Shown here in pieces: positions 22,632 to 32,465 of a stretch of 64,000 nucleotides of DNA. The notes under the pieces are model-generated. The model searched no databases and was not told the origin of the DNA. It worked only from the letters and a program-made list of their open reading frames with translations. Source of the stretch: Sordariomycetes sp. S80-01Y (lineage: Eukaryota > Ascomycota > Sordariomycetes); the NCBI GenBank assembly GCA_037042185.1, contig JAXQJY010000028.1, forward strand, positions 1,054,001-1,118,000, read 5' to 3'. A program made the position numbers and the translations under genes. How positions within the stretch are numbered: position 1 is the stretch's first letter; every line of letters begins with the position of its first letter.

Positions 22632-24056
22632 ATGGCACCGGAAAATGTTCCAATGACAACTCCGGCTCGAGATGCTCTCATAGCCATCTCTTTCCTCTGG
22701 TTACTGTTCTTGGCCGTGGTATGCCTTCGACTGATCGGCCGGACGAAAGGCGCTGGCATAGGCGCTGACGATATCTTATCTGCGGTGGCTTGCGTAAGTT
22801 GCCAACGATAACCAATGTCCCTTTCCGTAGATTGAATTGGCTAACCCAAGTGGAGGCTCTCTCTAGTAGTACGATTGGGTTTAACGCGACCGTATTTGCG
22901 TCCGGAGTTGGTTACGACTTTAACGAAGAGTCAGAGGTATTCCCAAAACGTAAGTCTTCGCAATATCCAATAATTTGGTCCTTCGACGCCGGAGTCAGAT
23001 TCAACCACTTGACAATCCTCTGTCATAGTAGAGGCTGCCGAAAGCAAATTAACCTAGAGGGAGCTGACCAACATCGCAGTTGCAAACAACATGGAGTTCA
23101 TTATGCAGGTAAGCTAACGAATTGGATCCTCACCGTTGAAGAAGAAGCTCACCGTCAAAGATTACCTTTGCGTTCACCTTGGTGTACCTCTGGACTCTCG
23201 CGTCAATGAAACTAAGCCAGCTATGCTTCTACCACCGAGCATTCTCTTTACACCTCAAAAAGTGGATATACATTGTGGGCGCCATCTGCGTGGCTTGGGC
23301 TTTGATATTCACCTTCGTTTTCATCTTCCTCTGCGATCCCGTCCATCAACAGTGGACTGTCGACCGCGTCGGCAGCTGCATGGACCAGATCTTGGTTCTC
23401 AAGTGCATCATCATGACCAACGTCATCACCGACCTGCTCATATTCGTTTTGCCGATTTACACGGTTTGGAACCTACAAATGAGGAGGACTGAAAAGTTGG
23501 CTGTCATTTCTTGCTTCGTCCTTGGTCTGGCGTATGTCCCAAACTTAACCCTCTACGTCTCGTTGAACCAGACACTAACATCTTCATTCAGGTGCGTGAT
23601 CATTGGTATCATTCGATTCTGGCAAATCTTCGTCATCGACTTGGTCGGCAATCTCACTGGCACTTCTCTGACGACGTTCATGCTTTGCACAGTGGAGCTC
23701 ATGTTGGCTGGGCTTTGCATTAACATCCCCATGCTTCGACCCTTCTACATACGCTTCCGTGCCAAGTATAAGTCCTCAAGCATTGATAAGAGCAGACAGC
23801 AAAACACCTTTGGGTATCCGCACACCGGGCATCTCGCTCAGCCCAGACAGGGCCACCACACCACATGGATCGAATTGGTATGCACCGAGATAGATAACAA
23901 GCTATTGTGGGCTCTGCTAATCTTCTTGTTTCGAAATAGGATAACAACAATGAGACAGGTAGTAACGACGACGGTGGCTCCGAACGGAAGTTGAGGAACG
24001 ATAATAAACGTGGTGGTGTCACAGTATCGAAGAACTGGTGTGTAAGACGAGGGTAA
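22632..24056 (+). CDS. Fungal rhodopsin-domain seven-transmembrane protein
   Basis: Member of the large fungal rhodopsin-domain (SAT4/Pth11-related) integral membrane family; some members act in surface sensing. Six exons rebuilt: 22632..22793, 22856..22949, 23080..23108, 23161..23531, 23592..23877 and 23940..24056, giving 352 aa. The frame closes consistently, with a CACTAAC branch site in intron 4. Membrane segments include ALIAISFLWLLFLAVVCLRL, WIYIVGAICVAWALIFTFVF and NVITDLLIFVLPIYTVW. The conserved FYHR after TM3, CDPVHQQW in the extracellular loop, and a C-tail ending near TVSKNW also fit. Introns 1 and 3 use weak acceptors (GAG, AAG) and intron 2 is 130 nt, so exons 1-3 are less certain than exons 4-6. 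Confidence 0.82.
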
Positions 24057-24862
24057 GTGATCAGCCTGGAAAGCTGACGCAAGGAAATTCTAAAAGTAGA
24101 AGATAACAGAAGAAAAGAAAAAGGACAGAGGTGACGGGCGTGGGTTCAGTGGTATCGCCCCATCTTGTTCCAGGGACTTCGACAAGGTAGCTGGTATGAG
24201 TGAGAACATATGGCACTCTTTCTCCAAATAAAGGCCTCTACAAAATCCAGGTATTTGGCTGCTGCAGAAATCCACAATTGTAGTGTCAACGGTAAGACCG
24301 AAGCTCCGGGTCCTTAGGTGTTCATGCAATCCCATCTTCTTTAGTATATTATTCAGGTCCTCTATTCACAATGGATATGATGCGAGATTGAAGTAGCTTT
24401 GATACGGCGCTAACACGAAAAGAGTGTCTGTTGCCAGAGCAATTCATGTGAATATGAGCTTCGATGCCCGTGGGATAGGGGTGGATTAGGGAACATCATT
24501 TGGCGATGTTGATCACAACATTTATCGAACCAGGGTTCTGTTAATACTGAAAGAGTCAATTCGCTTCAACATGAACTGAACCGTGCGTGCTCGGTTAGTC
24601 TGGGCTTTTGACGTGATAGGTGGGGGACAAAAAGGGGCTGCAACAAGGGGCTAGATCATATCTGGTCGCACGCGAAGTTGTGGAATGGGTCTTCATATCA
24701 CCACAAGCTAGAGACAACGATCTCTCACATTATTTTCAAGCTTTCCGAAGACCTACTGACCCGTAATGTAAATGTGGTTTGATGAAGCATGTAGAGTTCA
24801 AAGCGTACAATGACGATTGTGGGTTTCAGCCTACTATCTAGTAGAATCGAGTATTAGAGCCC
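24057..24862. other. Gene-free stretch before the CE12 relic
   Basis: About 800 bp with only short, unsupported open frames. It may contain the decayed 5' part of the acetylesterase relic that follows, but I could not find its nucleophile-serine block (GDSTM-like). Confidence 0.35.
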
Positions 24863-25185
24863 GGCCGACAAACCAGCGAGATTCGCTTCCAAGAGGATAC
24901 AGATCTTTTTAAAGGCAGGGATATTGTTGTCATTGAGTTTAATCACAATGATGATGCATCACCTGAGTCCAACGACAATGGCCGCTCTGACCGCGCTGGT
25001 TCCGGCACCGTACCTGCATCTTAGACGCCACTGGTGAGGTTGTCTACAAACCTGTCTTCTACTTTATTCAAGTTTCCCAATTGATGCTCAATCAAGGTGC
25101 CACTGTTGTTCTCAGCTCTCAAACGCCGAATGACCAGTGGGAGACTGGCCCACACGGGGCGTTTTCGCTTGTAGATACTTTATAG
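24863..25185 (+). pseudogene. Relic of a CE12 rhamnogalacturonan acetylesterase (SGNH hydrolase)
   Basis: Two consecutive reading frames carry recognisable pieces of a rhamnogalacturonan acetylesterase, a secreted pectin-degrading enzyme. The first frame has GDIVVIEF-like wording followed by NHNDDA, matching the family block FGHND with Gly changed to Asn, then DNGRSDRAGSGTVP, and meets a TAG near 25,022. The second, shifted frame continues from about 25,024 with FIQVSQLMLNQGATVVLSSQ and TPNDQWETGPHGAFSLVDTL, then TAG. The catalytic DxxH block and the N-terminal GDS block are missing. At least one frameshift, a stop and truncation at both ends make it a dead gene. The order and wording of four blocks support the family call. 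Confidence 0.72.
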
Positions 25186-26066
25186 CAGCCCACTAACGCT
25201 CCATCTCATGTCTTTACGTCAAATCACATACTTCAGGGGCTTGTTTGAAACGAAACCTGTAATTATCTTCACTGTGATTAGCAGTTATCCCAGATCGAAA
25301 CCCGGACCGCGCCTTACGATAGCAGAAGGGATTACCCGAGGATAGCCAGACCGATACAACCCGGACACATTTGCTAGACATGACTTTCCTTGCAAAGAAC
25401 CACGTAACAATAGTAACTTGGGGTAACATAGGACACAGAGTTTGACACTGCTTTCTCTTATTGAATCGGTCGCGTCTCCTGTGTCTTGGTTTTCTTGGCG
25501 GCGCTATTTTGATGTTGACCGAACAGCATTCACTGCTTGAGCGGACAAAGCATCGCGAGAGATCTCATGAAGATTATCCACGACCGGCCCAGACATCTCA
25601 TGACAACTGTAAATGATACAGAGCCTGACATGGTCCACCGACATCATTCGCAACAATGCCACTTCGTGCGTCTGCTACCTAGAAGCTTTAACTTCAGAAA
25701 TCCAGCTCCGCAACCATACCACTACATTATCACTCCCAGAGCTTCAGCCGCTTCAAGTAGCCATGTTTTCAGACGAGGAGGTTGCGGAAGCTTGGTATCT
25801 CAGAAATGATCGCGGCCGACCACCTCGAACTGCTTCAAGGTCTCAGCGAGGGCCGTTGCGATGTCCCCAGATGGACGAGTCTGCGCTAATGCCTTATGTC
25901 AGAGAGCAAGGTCAGTCAGACTGGCACCTTTACCTAAGAGCAAATCCAGATCCAGCAGTGACAGCGCAATCAGCATCCTGCTAGCGTATTTGTCGACCTC
26001 GGCCTTGTCCATCTCGTGCATACCATGTCTGTAGCAGTCATGCGCCAGCTCTATGGGGATAGAAGA
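25186..26066. other. Gene-free stretch between two relics
   Basis: Only short frames, including a 123-codon one at 25,613-25,984 (+) with no recognisable domain. Nothing here can be supported as a gene. Confidence 0.35.
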
Positions 26067-26199
26067 TTGAGCGCCGAAACCAGTTGAGACCCATAGCGTG
26101 CAAGAAGTCATTCCAAGCAACCTCACTAAGCCTGGTGGTGTTGGCCGTAGAGTCGAGGAAGACAACGCGGAAGATTTTGAGAGCTCGAGCCTCCACATT
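26067..26199 (-). pseudogene. Relic of a fungal hypothetical family with a W-x-x-F-L-x-A-M motif
   Basis: On the minus strand one frame reads VEARALKIFRVVFLDSTANT and then LSEVAWNDFLHAM. The next frame continues VSTGFGAQ, so a single-base shift sits right after the Met codon near 26,091. Many filamentous fungi carry a large hypothetical protein family with exactly this junction (K-x-F-x-x-x-F, then PW-x-x-F-x-x-AM, then GF, then a GSVW-x-F segment near the C-terminus). Here the part after GF is unrelated, so the copy is frameshifted and truncated. Minus-strand frames upstream (26.2-26.7 kb) may be more of the same gene, but I could not confirm it. Confidence 0.55.
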
Positions 26200-27279
26200 G
26201 ATTCTGCTTGGGCATCAGTCTTCTGGTACCTGATCTGTGGTGTTATGGGACACTATAGTCTTCCGGAGGCATCTTAAGCCTTGGAAACGACCGCGAGTTG
26301 CTTTAACATTCTCCGTAAAGCGATAGATGATTGATTCGTTTCCATCTGCTGCGAATGGAACATCTCGAGGGTTATGGCATTCGCAGGGGTACCAAAATTC
26401 AAATCCCCAGAGGTCTAGGTCGGCAGCCCGATCAGCCACGACATCGACGGCGGTCTGGAGCAGAGCGCTTGAAGGATGAAGGTGAAGACCCGGGGGACCG
26501 CTGTGCGATGGAGCCTGGTGCCATCGTTATCCAGAACAAGCAAGCAAATGGTGTAGGTTGACTTATTCTGACGATAGGCACGTTCAGACGCGATGCTGCC
26601 CTGACGACCGACTCCCCAGGAAGTCGCTCGTGCCGAAAGCGTACCGTACCGTGGGCTGGGGGCCACCGTTACAGTCGGTAAAGCTTTATGAGAATATGCT
26701 CGAGTTGCGCAAGAGAGTTCACCCTGAAGGTACATGCGAAGTTGTTGGGTAGCCTCAGTCGAGGCTCAGTGTTAAAGCGGCATTGCTCAGGCACCCATCC
26801 GTTCAGAAATACTGACGGTCGCATCTATCTGAGCGGTGGTTGAAATTTGGCCCCCATGACTGAACCCAGTTTATCATGGGTCTTATTGCGGAGACTGCTG
26901 TGGGTAATTATTCAGTGTATCATCCGAATGGAAGCTAAACGGTAGTCACGTTTCTCGGCACGATTGTGAGTGATGAAGACACGGGTGCATATGGTGCCTG
27001 ACGCGGCAGAGCATCTGGTGCTACAAGAAGCAACAAAATGCAACCCATCCCCCAAGAATACCACCGTCCCGGGGCTCCGCTGTTCTTTACCATGACTACG
27101 TTACACGCGACTTCGAGACAAGCGTGGACTCCCGTGACAGGTATCACGCACTAAGGCAGAACATAGGCTGATCACCTGCCGCTTTGAGACAATACCACCT
27201 ACCCGATCCTGTTAGTCAGGCCCGATGGGCAAAAGGGGTCGGCACGGTTCCGGAGTATAGACGCAGGTCCAGATGATTG
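26200..27279. other. Gene-free stretch upstream of the chitinase
   Basis: No supportable gene. Overlapping frames on both strands at 26.33-26.75 kb look like non-coding or decayed sequence. The last few hundred bases are the chitinase promoter. Confidence 0.4.
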
Positions 27280-27287
27280 TATAAAAG
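27280..27287 (+). promoter_or_regulatory. TATA box of the GH18 chitinase gene
   Basis: TATAAAAG at 27,280-27,287, 162 bp upstream of the chitinase ATG. This is a consensus TATA box, expected for a regulated secreted enzyme. Confidence 0.6.
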
Positions 27288-27448
27288 AGGCCGTGGAGTG
27301 TTCAGAACAAGAACCAATCCATCAGAAACCAAGTCCGCCTGTAGTAAAGTATATACTGAATCGACATTGCCAGGGGTAGATCTCCAACTTCAGTCGACAC
27401 AATCTCCACAATCCTACCGGTGCGAACTGAACAGGTATCCAAGCCACA

Positions 27449-28501
27449 ATGTCAAAACTCTTGAGCGCGAGCCTGGGGCTATGCGCCGTAGCATCGACGT
27501 TGCTCAGCACTGCGCAAGCGGTACCGGTAGAACGACGACAGACCACATGTGCCACCACGGGCAAACCCGGCGGCAAGGTTCTTATGGGATACTGGGAGAA
27601 CTGGGACGGAGCAAGCAACGGTGTTCATCCCGGTCTCGGTTGGATCCCGATCAACGACGCCCGGATCCAGGAGCACGGCTACAACGTCATCATGGCTGCA
27701 TTCCCTGTCATCCTACCAGACGGAACAGTCAAGTGGGAGGATGGCATGGACAGAGACGTCAAGGTCTCGACTCCGGCAGAGTATTGCGAGGCCAAGGCTG
27801 CCGGCTCCTCAATTCTCATGTCCATTGGTGGCGCTACTGCTGCCGTTGATCTCAGCTCCGAGGCAGTTGCAGACAGGTTCATCGAGACAATCGTCCCCAT
27901 TTTGAAGGAGTTCAACTTCGACGGCATCGATATTGACATTGAGTCTGGGCTGTCAGGAAGCGGCGACATCAACACTCTATCCACGTCACAAGCCAACCTG
28001 ATCCGTATCATCGACGGCATTCTTGCGGAGATGCCCGACAACTTTGGCCTGACGATGGCTCCAGAGACCGCGTACGTTACCGGAGGAAGTGTCACATACG
28101 GCTCCATCTGGGGCTCCTACCTTCCCATCATCAAGAAGTACGTCGACAGCGGCCGTCTCTGGTGGCTCAGCATGCAGTACTACAACGGCGAGATGTACGG
28201 CTGCAACGGAGACTCTTACCCTCGCGGCACTGTTGAGGGTTTCATCGCTCAAACCGATTGCCTCAACAGCGGTCTCACCATCCAAGGCACTACCATCACC
28301 TTGCCCTACGATCTGCAGGCCCCTGGACTGCCGGCCCAAGAGGGCGCTGGCGGCGGTTACATGGCTCCGTCTCTCGTTACTGAGGCTCTCAGCCACTACG
28401 CTGGAGCACTCAGGGGCCTGATGACCTGGTCTATCAACTGGGATGGCTCCAAGGGGTGGACCTTTGGCGACAACGTCAAGGGCCAGCTCGGCACTGCTTG
28501 A
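27449..28501 (+). CDS. Secreted GH18 chitinase, intronless
   Basis: Endo-acting chitinase of glycoside hydrolase family 18. 350 aa in one exon. A signal peptide covers about residues 1-24 (MSKLLSASLGLCAVASTLLS...), followed by a dibasic VERR site that may be Kex2-processed. Strand 1 is KVLMGYWENWDG. The SxGG motif appears as ILMSIGG, and the catalytic DxxDxDxE motif as DGIDIDIE with the acid Glu near residue 165. MAPE, MQYYN and the closing LMTWSINWD are all in place, so the barrel looks complete and active. No chitin-binding or LysM module is present. This compact form resembles the bacterial-like fungal GH18 group (Trichoderma Ech30 type), known also from Streptomyces. Likely roles are nutrient release, wall turnover or attack on other fungi or arthropods. 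Confidence 0.94.
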   Translation: MSKLLSASLGLCAVASTLLSTAQAVPVERRQTTCATTGKPGGKVLMGYWENWDGASNGVHPGLGWIPINDARIQEHGYNVIMAAFPVILPDGTVKWEDGMDRDVKVSTPAEYCEAKAAGSSILMSIGGATAAVDLSSEAVADRFIETIVPILKEFNFDGIDIDIESGLSGSGDINTLSTSQANLIRIIDGILAEMPDNFGLTMAPETAYVTGGSVTYGSIWGSYLPIIKKYVDSGRLWWLSMQYYNGEMYGCNGDSYPRGTVEGFIAQTDCLNSGLTIQGTTITLPYDLQAPGLPAQEGAGGGYMAPSLVTEALSHYAGALRGLMTWSINWDGSKGWTFGDNVKGQLGTA

Positions 28502-28707
28502 GAAGATAGTTTCCGAGCACTTTCTTCGTATATATTTGTTAAATTGATGTGCATACAATAACATTAATCTCCTTGTCTGCTTCTGAGCTTTCGTGAACTT
28601 TTAATCGACTGGATAGATTCAGCTGTGACACTTCTCAAAATGTAGAACGTAGTAATGTTTGGAAGTTTATTACACAGAGTTGTATTTACTGACCTTGATG
28701 GATAATG

Positions 28708-30520
28708 CTAAAAGTGAGGAATCAAATCTGTCCATTGTGGCGTCTTGTATGCCTCCAGAGGAAGCATCCGAATACTGACGAATGCTTCGATGACCAGGTA
28801 CATCCTAGCTAACACCAAGCTCAAGCCACAGATAAACACCAGCATCCCCAGCGCCAAACTTTGGATTGGGCCCTTTTCCCCGTCCATCCACTTCTCCCAC
28901 CAGCGGTTCAAACGGCTCCATCTGGCAACCGCCAAGTTCAAAATCACCCACAAACCCCCGCAGAAAGCAATGTATATACTCGAAGCTCGCCATAGCCATT
29001 TCTCAGCCGTGCTGGGGAAGTGATCGTTCCAGGCCGCGGCGTGGAGTCCTCCATACAGCAGATTGGCCAGCCAGAGAATCGTGCCCACGACGAGACCGTT
29101 CGTGCTTCGGAGAAGAGAGGATGAGGGCCAGTTGGTCGCATGCTCGGTGACTAGCTGTTCTGATCGGAAATGAATACAAGGTATTTGGGCCGGCGTGGCT
29201 GAGTGACGGAAAGATATGGTGTCCAGCATGAGTGTGGAAGAGCTTTCGAATAGGGCTTGGATCAGTGACCAGCGTTGAAGTTCGGATCTCGTCGGTGCCA
29301 AATCTCGTGGTCGTTTATGAATGAGTCTGGGTCTTCGCTCGAAGAAAGCGGTCCCCGTATCTTTCTCGGCCCTGGCTCGTAGCTCGTTGAGGCAAGATTC
29401 AGAGGCTCTACCGAACGCCCAGTCTTCAGACGTCTCGCCGGAGGGAGTTTCACTTCCAATAGACTCGGTGAAACGACTCCTGTTCTTTCCATCGGGGCGG
29501 TCATTGCATCCCCTTTCTTCTACATGGATTGACTCCGGTCGGTCACCAGCAACCCTCTGCAAACAAATTGTGTCGAAGTCAGGCGTTTTCGAGTAGAGGT
29601 GCAGATTGGCGAACAGGGTCTTGATGACGGTCTGTGATTTGACCTGTTCTTGGTCAAAGTAGCCACTCATCTCGCTGCTGGAGTACATGAAAGCTGCGAG
29701 CGGTGCAACGGATGCCTCTCTTATAATGATGGGCTCGTTTGGGAGCAGGGGTTTATGCCACCAAAAGAGATACATCGCAAACGCACAAAGGCTGCGGAAT
29801 TCAGTATGGGCGGTGCTCGGTACAATGGGGAACTTACACATGCGCTACGGTGTTGACTTCAAGCAAGGTTACCGGTAGGCGCGTTGCGAGTCGACCGATG
29901 ACTTGGATGAGCATCCACGTTGCTTGTATCATGACCAAGGTCTTGGAAAGGTCATTAGCTTTGCTCTTATCCTGTATTTCCCCCTCATCGATCCGCGGAA
30001 ACCCCCGCATCTTGACCAACATCAAGACACCCTTTGGCGTTAACGTCAGCCGCCTCGGGCCCGTACTCTCGCACTCGCCCATAGCCTCATCCTTCAACGC
30101 GTGATTCAAGGACTCCAACTCCAACGCAAAGCCCCCGGAGCATGCGAAGAAACTATGCGCAGGCGTCCAGGTCCAGCCATTGACACCTGCTTCCTTCTCG
30201 ATGACCTGTTCGACTGCTTTCTGAAGTAGCCGTGCAGAATCCCACTGTCTCCAAGCTGCGAATACGACCATCTCGGGAGAGTAGATGCCGGCGAAAATCC
30301 AGGCTATGTTGAGGAGCACCCATCGTTCGGTTGTGCATTTCGGTCCCGGAACGTTGAGATGAAGGGCGGACCAGACGCAGAGGATCAGAGTCAATACGCA
30401 GGATAGGATCAGCGAGACGGTACCGCGGCCTTCGGGGTCGGGCACGTAGCCCACAACTTCGGTTGAGGCTTCGGCAAAGTTTATAATAAGGGCAAGTAGG
30501 AGCACTGTGAATCCAAACAT
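28708..30520 (-). CDS. Multi-pass membrane protein of unknown function
   Basis: Two exons, 30520..29838 and 29791..28708, with a 46-nt intron (29792..29837, GTAAGT...GCAG), giving 588 aa. The ATG at 30520 opens a signal-like hydrophobic segment (MFGFTVLLLALIINFAEAS); the upstream open frame lacks ATG. The first half has membrane segments (GTVSLILSCVLTLILCVWSA, WVLLNIAWIFAGIYSPEMVV) and conserved-looking wording TWTPAHSFFACSGGF. The spliced junction LLEVNTVAHV followed by LCAFAMYLFWWHKPLLPNEP is a pattern common in fungal hypothetical membrane proteins. A long hydrophilic loop follows, then four C-terminal membrane segments (for example LVVGTILWLANLLYGGLHAA). I know no function for this family. 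It is the only gene between the chitinase and the PAQR receptor. Confidence 0.85.
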
Positions 30521-31095
30521 TTTGATGACAAGAGGTGCACTTAGCCGATGGCTGTGGCGGAGCAATGATGGAGGAAACACGTCCCAAAAAAGAGTTCACG
30601 ATAGAATTTGGTATGCCTGATGTTGTCTATCTAGGAAGAAGGAGACTGAGTGGTCACGACAGTATTAGTCAATAAGAAATGCCCCAGCATTGTGCTGTTG
30701 GTTAGCCGAATCAACTACGGGCGGCTGATCTACATCAAGGCGCCTGTGGGTGGCGGCCATTAAGCGCCGCTTGGGCACGGGCCGCTGCACCCTCGGCCTA
30801 CCTAATTACGACGGTTGTGGAAAGGATAGGCCGGTGGCTGAAAGTTGGCCCTCCTTGGACCAGCACGGACAAGCGGGCGCCTATATGCATATTAAGCGCC
30901 GAGGGTTTTTGGTGGTGTTGGCAATCTCTCATGCAGGAACGAAACTTGTCTCCTACAACCCCTCATCTTCGCACGAGCTCGCTTTGACCAGGGCCGGTAC
31001 ATGCAGCTTGCATTCTTGTCAATATCTTGCTGGAGTTGGTAAATTTGGAATTTACGTTTCGCGATTGTCACGTTTTGGAGTTGTAGGGTCTGAAA
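30521..31095. promoter_or_regulatory. Shared divergent upstream region
   Basis: 575 bp between divergent starts. A GC-rich run with repeated AAGCGCCG and GGCCG elements lies at about 30.73-30.90 kb. There is no supportable coding sequence. Confidence 0.3.
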
Positions 31096-32130
31096 ATGGC
31101 ACCTGAAGCACAAGCTACCAAGGGCAAGTTGCTCAATTGGAAAGACATCTGTAGGTACCCGTTACTTGTGACAGACCCGTTGTGACTAACGACCAAGTGC
31201 CATGGCAAAGGTGACTATAAAAACAACTCAAGAAGTATGGGCTTTATTAATATGACTGCATCAGAGATAATGAGTTTATCCTCACGAGCTACCGGTGAGC
31301 GGCGCGCTGCGGCATCACCCACAGTGCAAGCTAACCACCAATCCAGACATGCATCCTTTTCTTACAGCCGGTCCCTCAGCACTATCTGGGAACTCCATAA
31401 TGAGACGGCAAACATCTGGACGCACCTGTATGGAGCTTTCCACTTCCTCCTCGCTCTTCATTCTTTCCTCAAACTCTCAGACGCCACTCGCTGGCAAGAC
31501 ATGGCCGCCGTCGCCCTGTACCAGCTCTGCGTGGTGGTCTGCTTCGTCCTCTCGACGATATACCATACCTTCTCGGACCACTCTGAGCCAATGCACAAGT
31601 TTGGCAACGAGCTGGACCACCTCGGCATCGTGCTGGTCATGTGGGGCACGGGCATATCAGGAGCACACTTCACCTTCTCCTGCGCGCAGCACTCCTCGCA
31701 GCGACACGGCTATTTCCTGCTGCTGACGGTCGTCGGAGTCGCGTGCGGCGTGTTCACCCTGCGGCCCAAGTTCCGAACGCCAGCGTACAGGACGATCCGC
31801 TTCTTGGTGTACTGCGCCCTGGGCGCGAGCTTGTTCCTCCCGGTGGTGCACGGCGGTGTCGAGTTTGGCGCCGGCAGCCTGTCCGAGAGGATGCACCTGA
31901 AGTCCTTCCTCGGCTTGGGCCTCATCAACTTCTCCGGCGCGGCGCTTTACGCGGCGAGAATACCGGAGAGGTGGTTTCCCGGAACGTTTGACCTCCTGGG
32001 GCAGAGCCACAACTGGATGCATGTGCTTGTCTACACGGGTGCTTTGGTGCGCTTGGCGGGGCTTTTGGCTGTGTGCGAAAGGTGGCAGGAGGATTCTATG
32101 CAGCTTGCATACTGTTACAATCAGAAGTGA
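31096..32130 (+). CDS. PAQR/adiponectin-receptor family protein (Izh/hemolysin-III type)
   Basis: Seven-transmembrane PAQR protein; yeast Izh members act in zinc and sterol homeostasis. Four exons: 31096..31150, a 13-nt exon 31198..31210, a 30-nt exon 31265..31294, and 31347..32130, giving 293 aa. Introns are 47, 54 and 52 nt, with CTAAC branch sites in the first and third. Only this splice pattern yields the family leader LLNWKDILPWQRDNEFILTS, then YRHASFSYSRSLSTIWELHN, then ETANIWTH. Metal-site motifs follow: S-x-x-x-H in LSTIYHTFSDHSE, the Asp in ELDHLGI, and the final SHNWMHVL histidines. A naive reading would start at 31,237 and produce a wrong N-terminus. The two tiny exons make this gene easy to misannotate. 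Confidence 0.95.
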
Positions 32131-32465
32131 GCCGGGATACGCATACGAGAAGCGGTGTGTGTATTTTGGGGTCTCTTGTTGGTCTTTGTTGACCTCGAAA
32201 CTCCTCTGCTAGACTCTGGTAGAAAGCATGACTATACCCCCTCAATGTGTAGCAAGGCAAGGTAGAAATTGCAGCACGAACCTATAGAAAACCAAACTGA
32301 ATTTGAAAACATGCAGAGCTCCCTTCCCTGAAAAGTCCTTCTCAGAATCGTTGCTGCTACTGTTGAAGCACCTTTGCCGCAGTCTGACGACGCCATCCTA
32401 AGTGTTCACCCAGCCTACTGGATCGCCGTTCTGGCGTTCAAAACCTTTTACGTCCTCCTGTCGCC

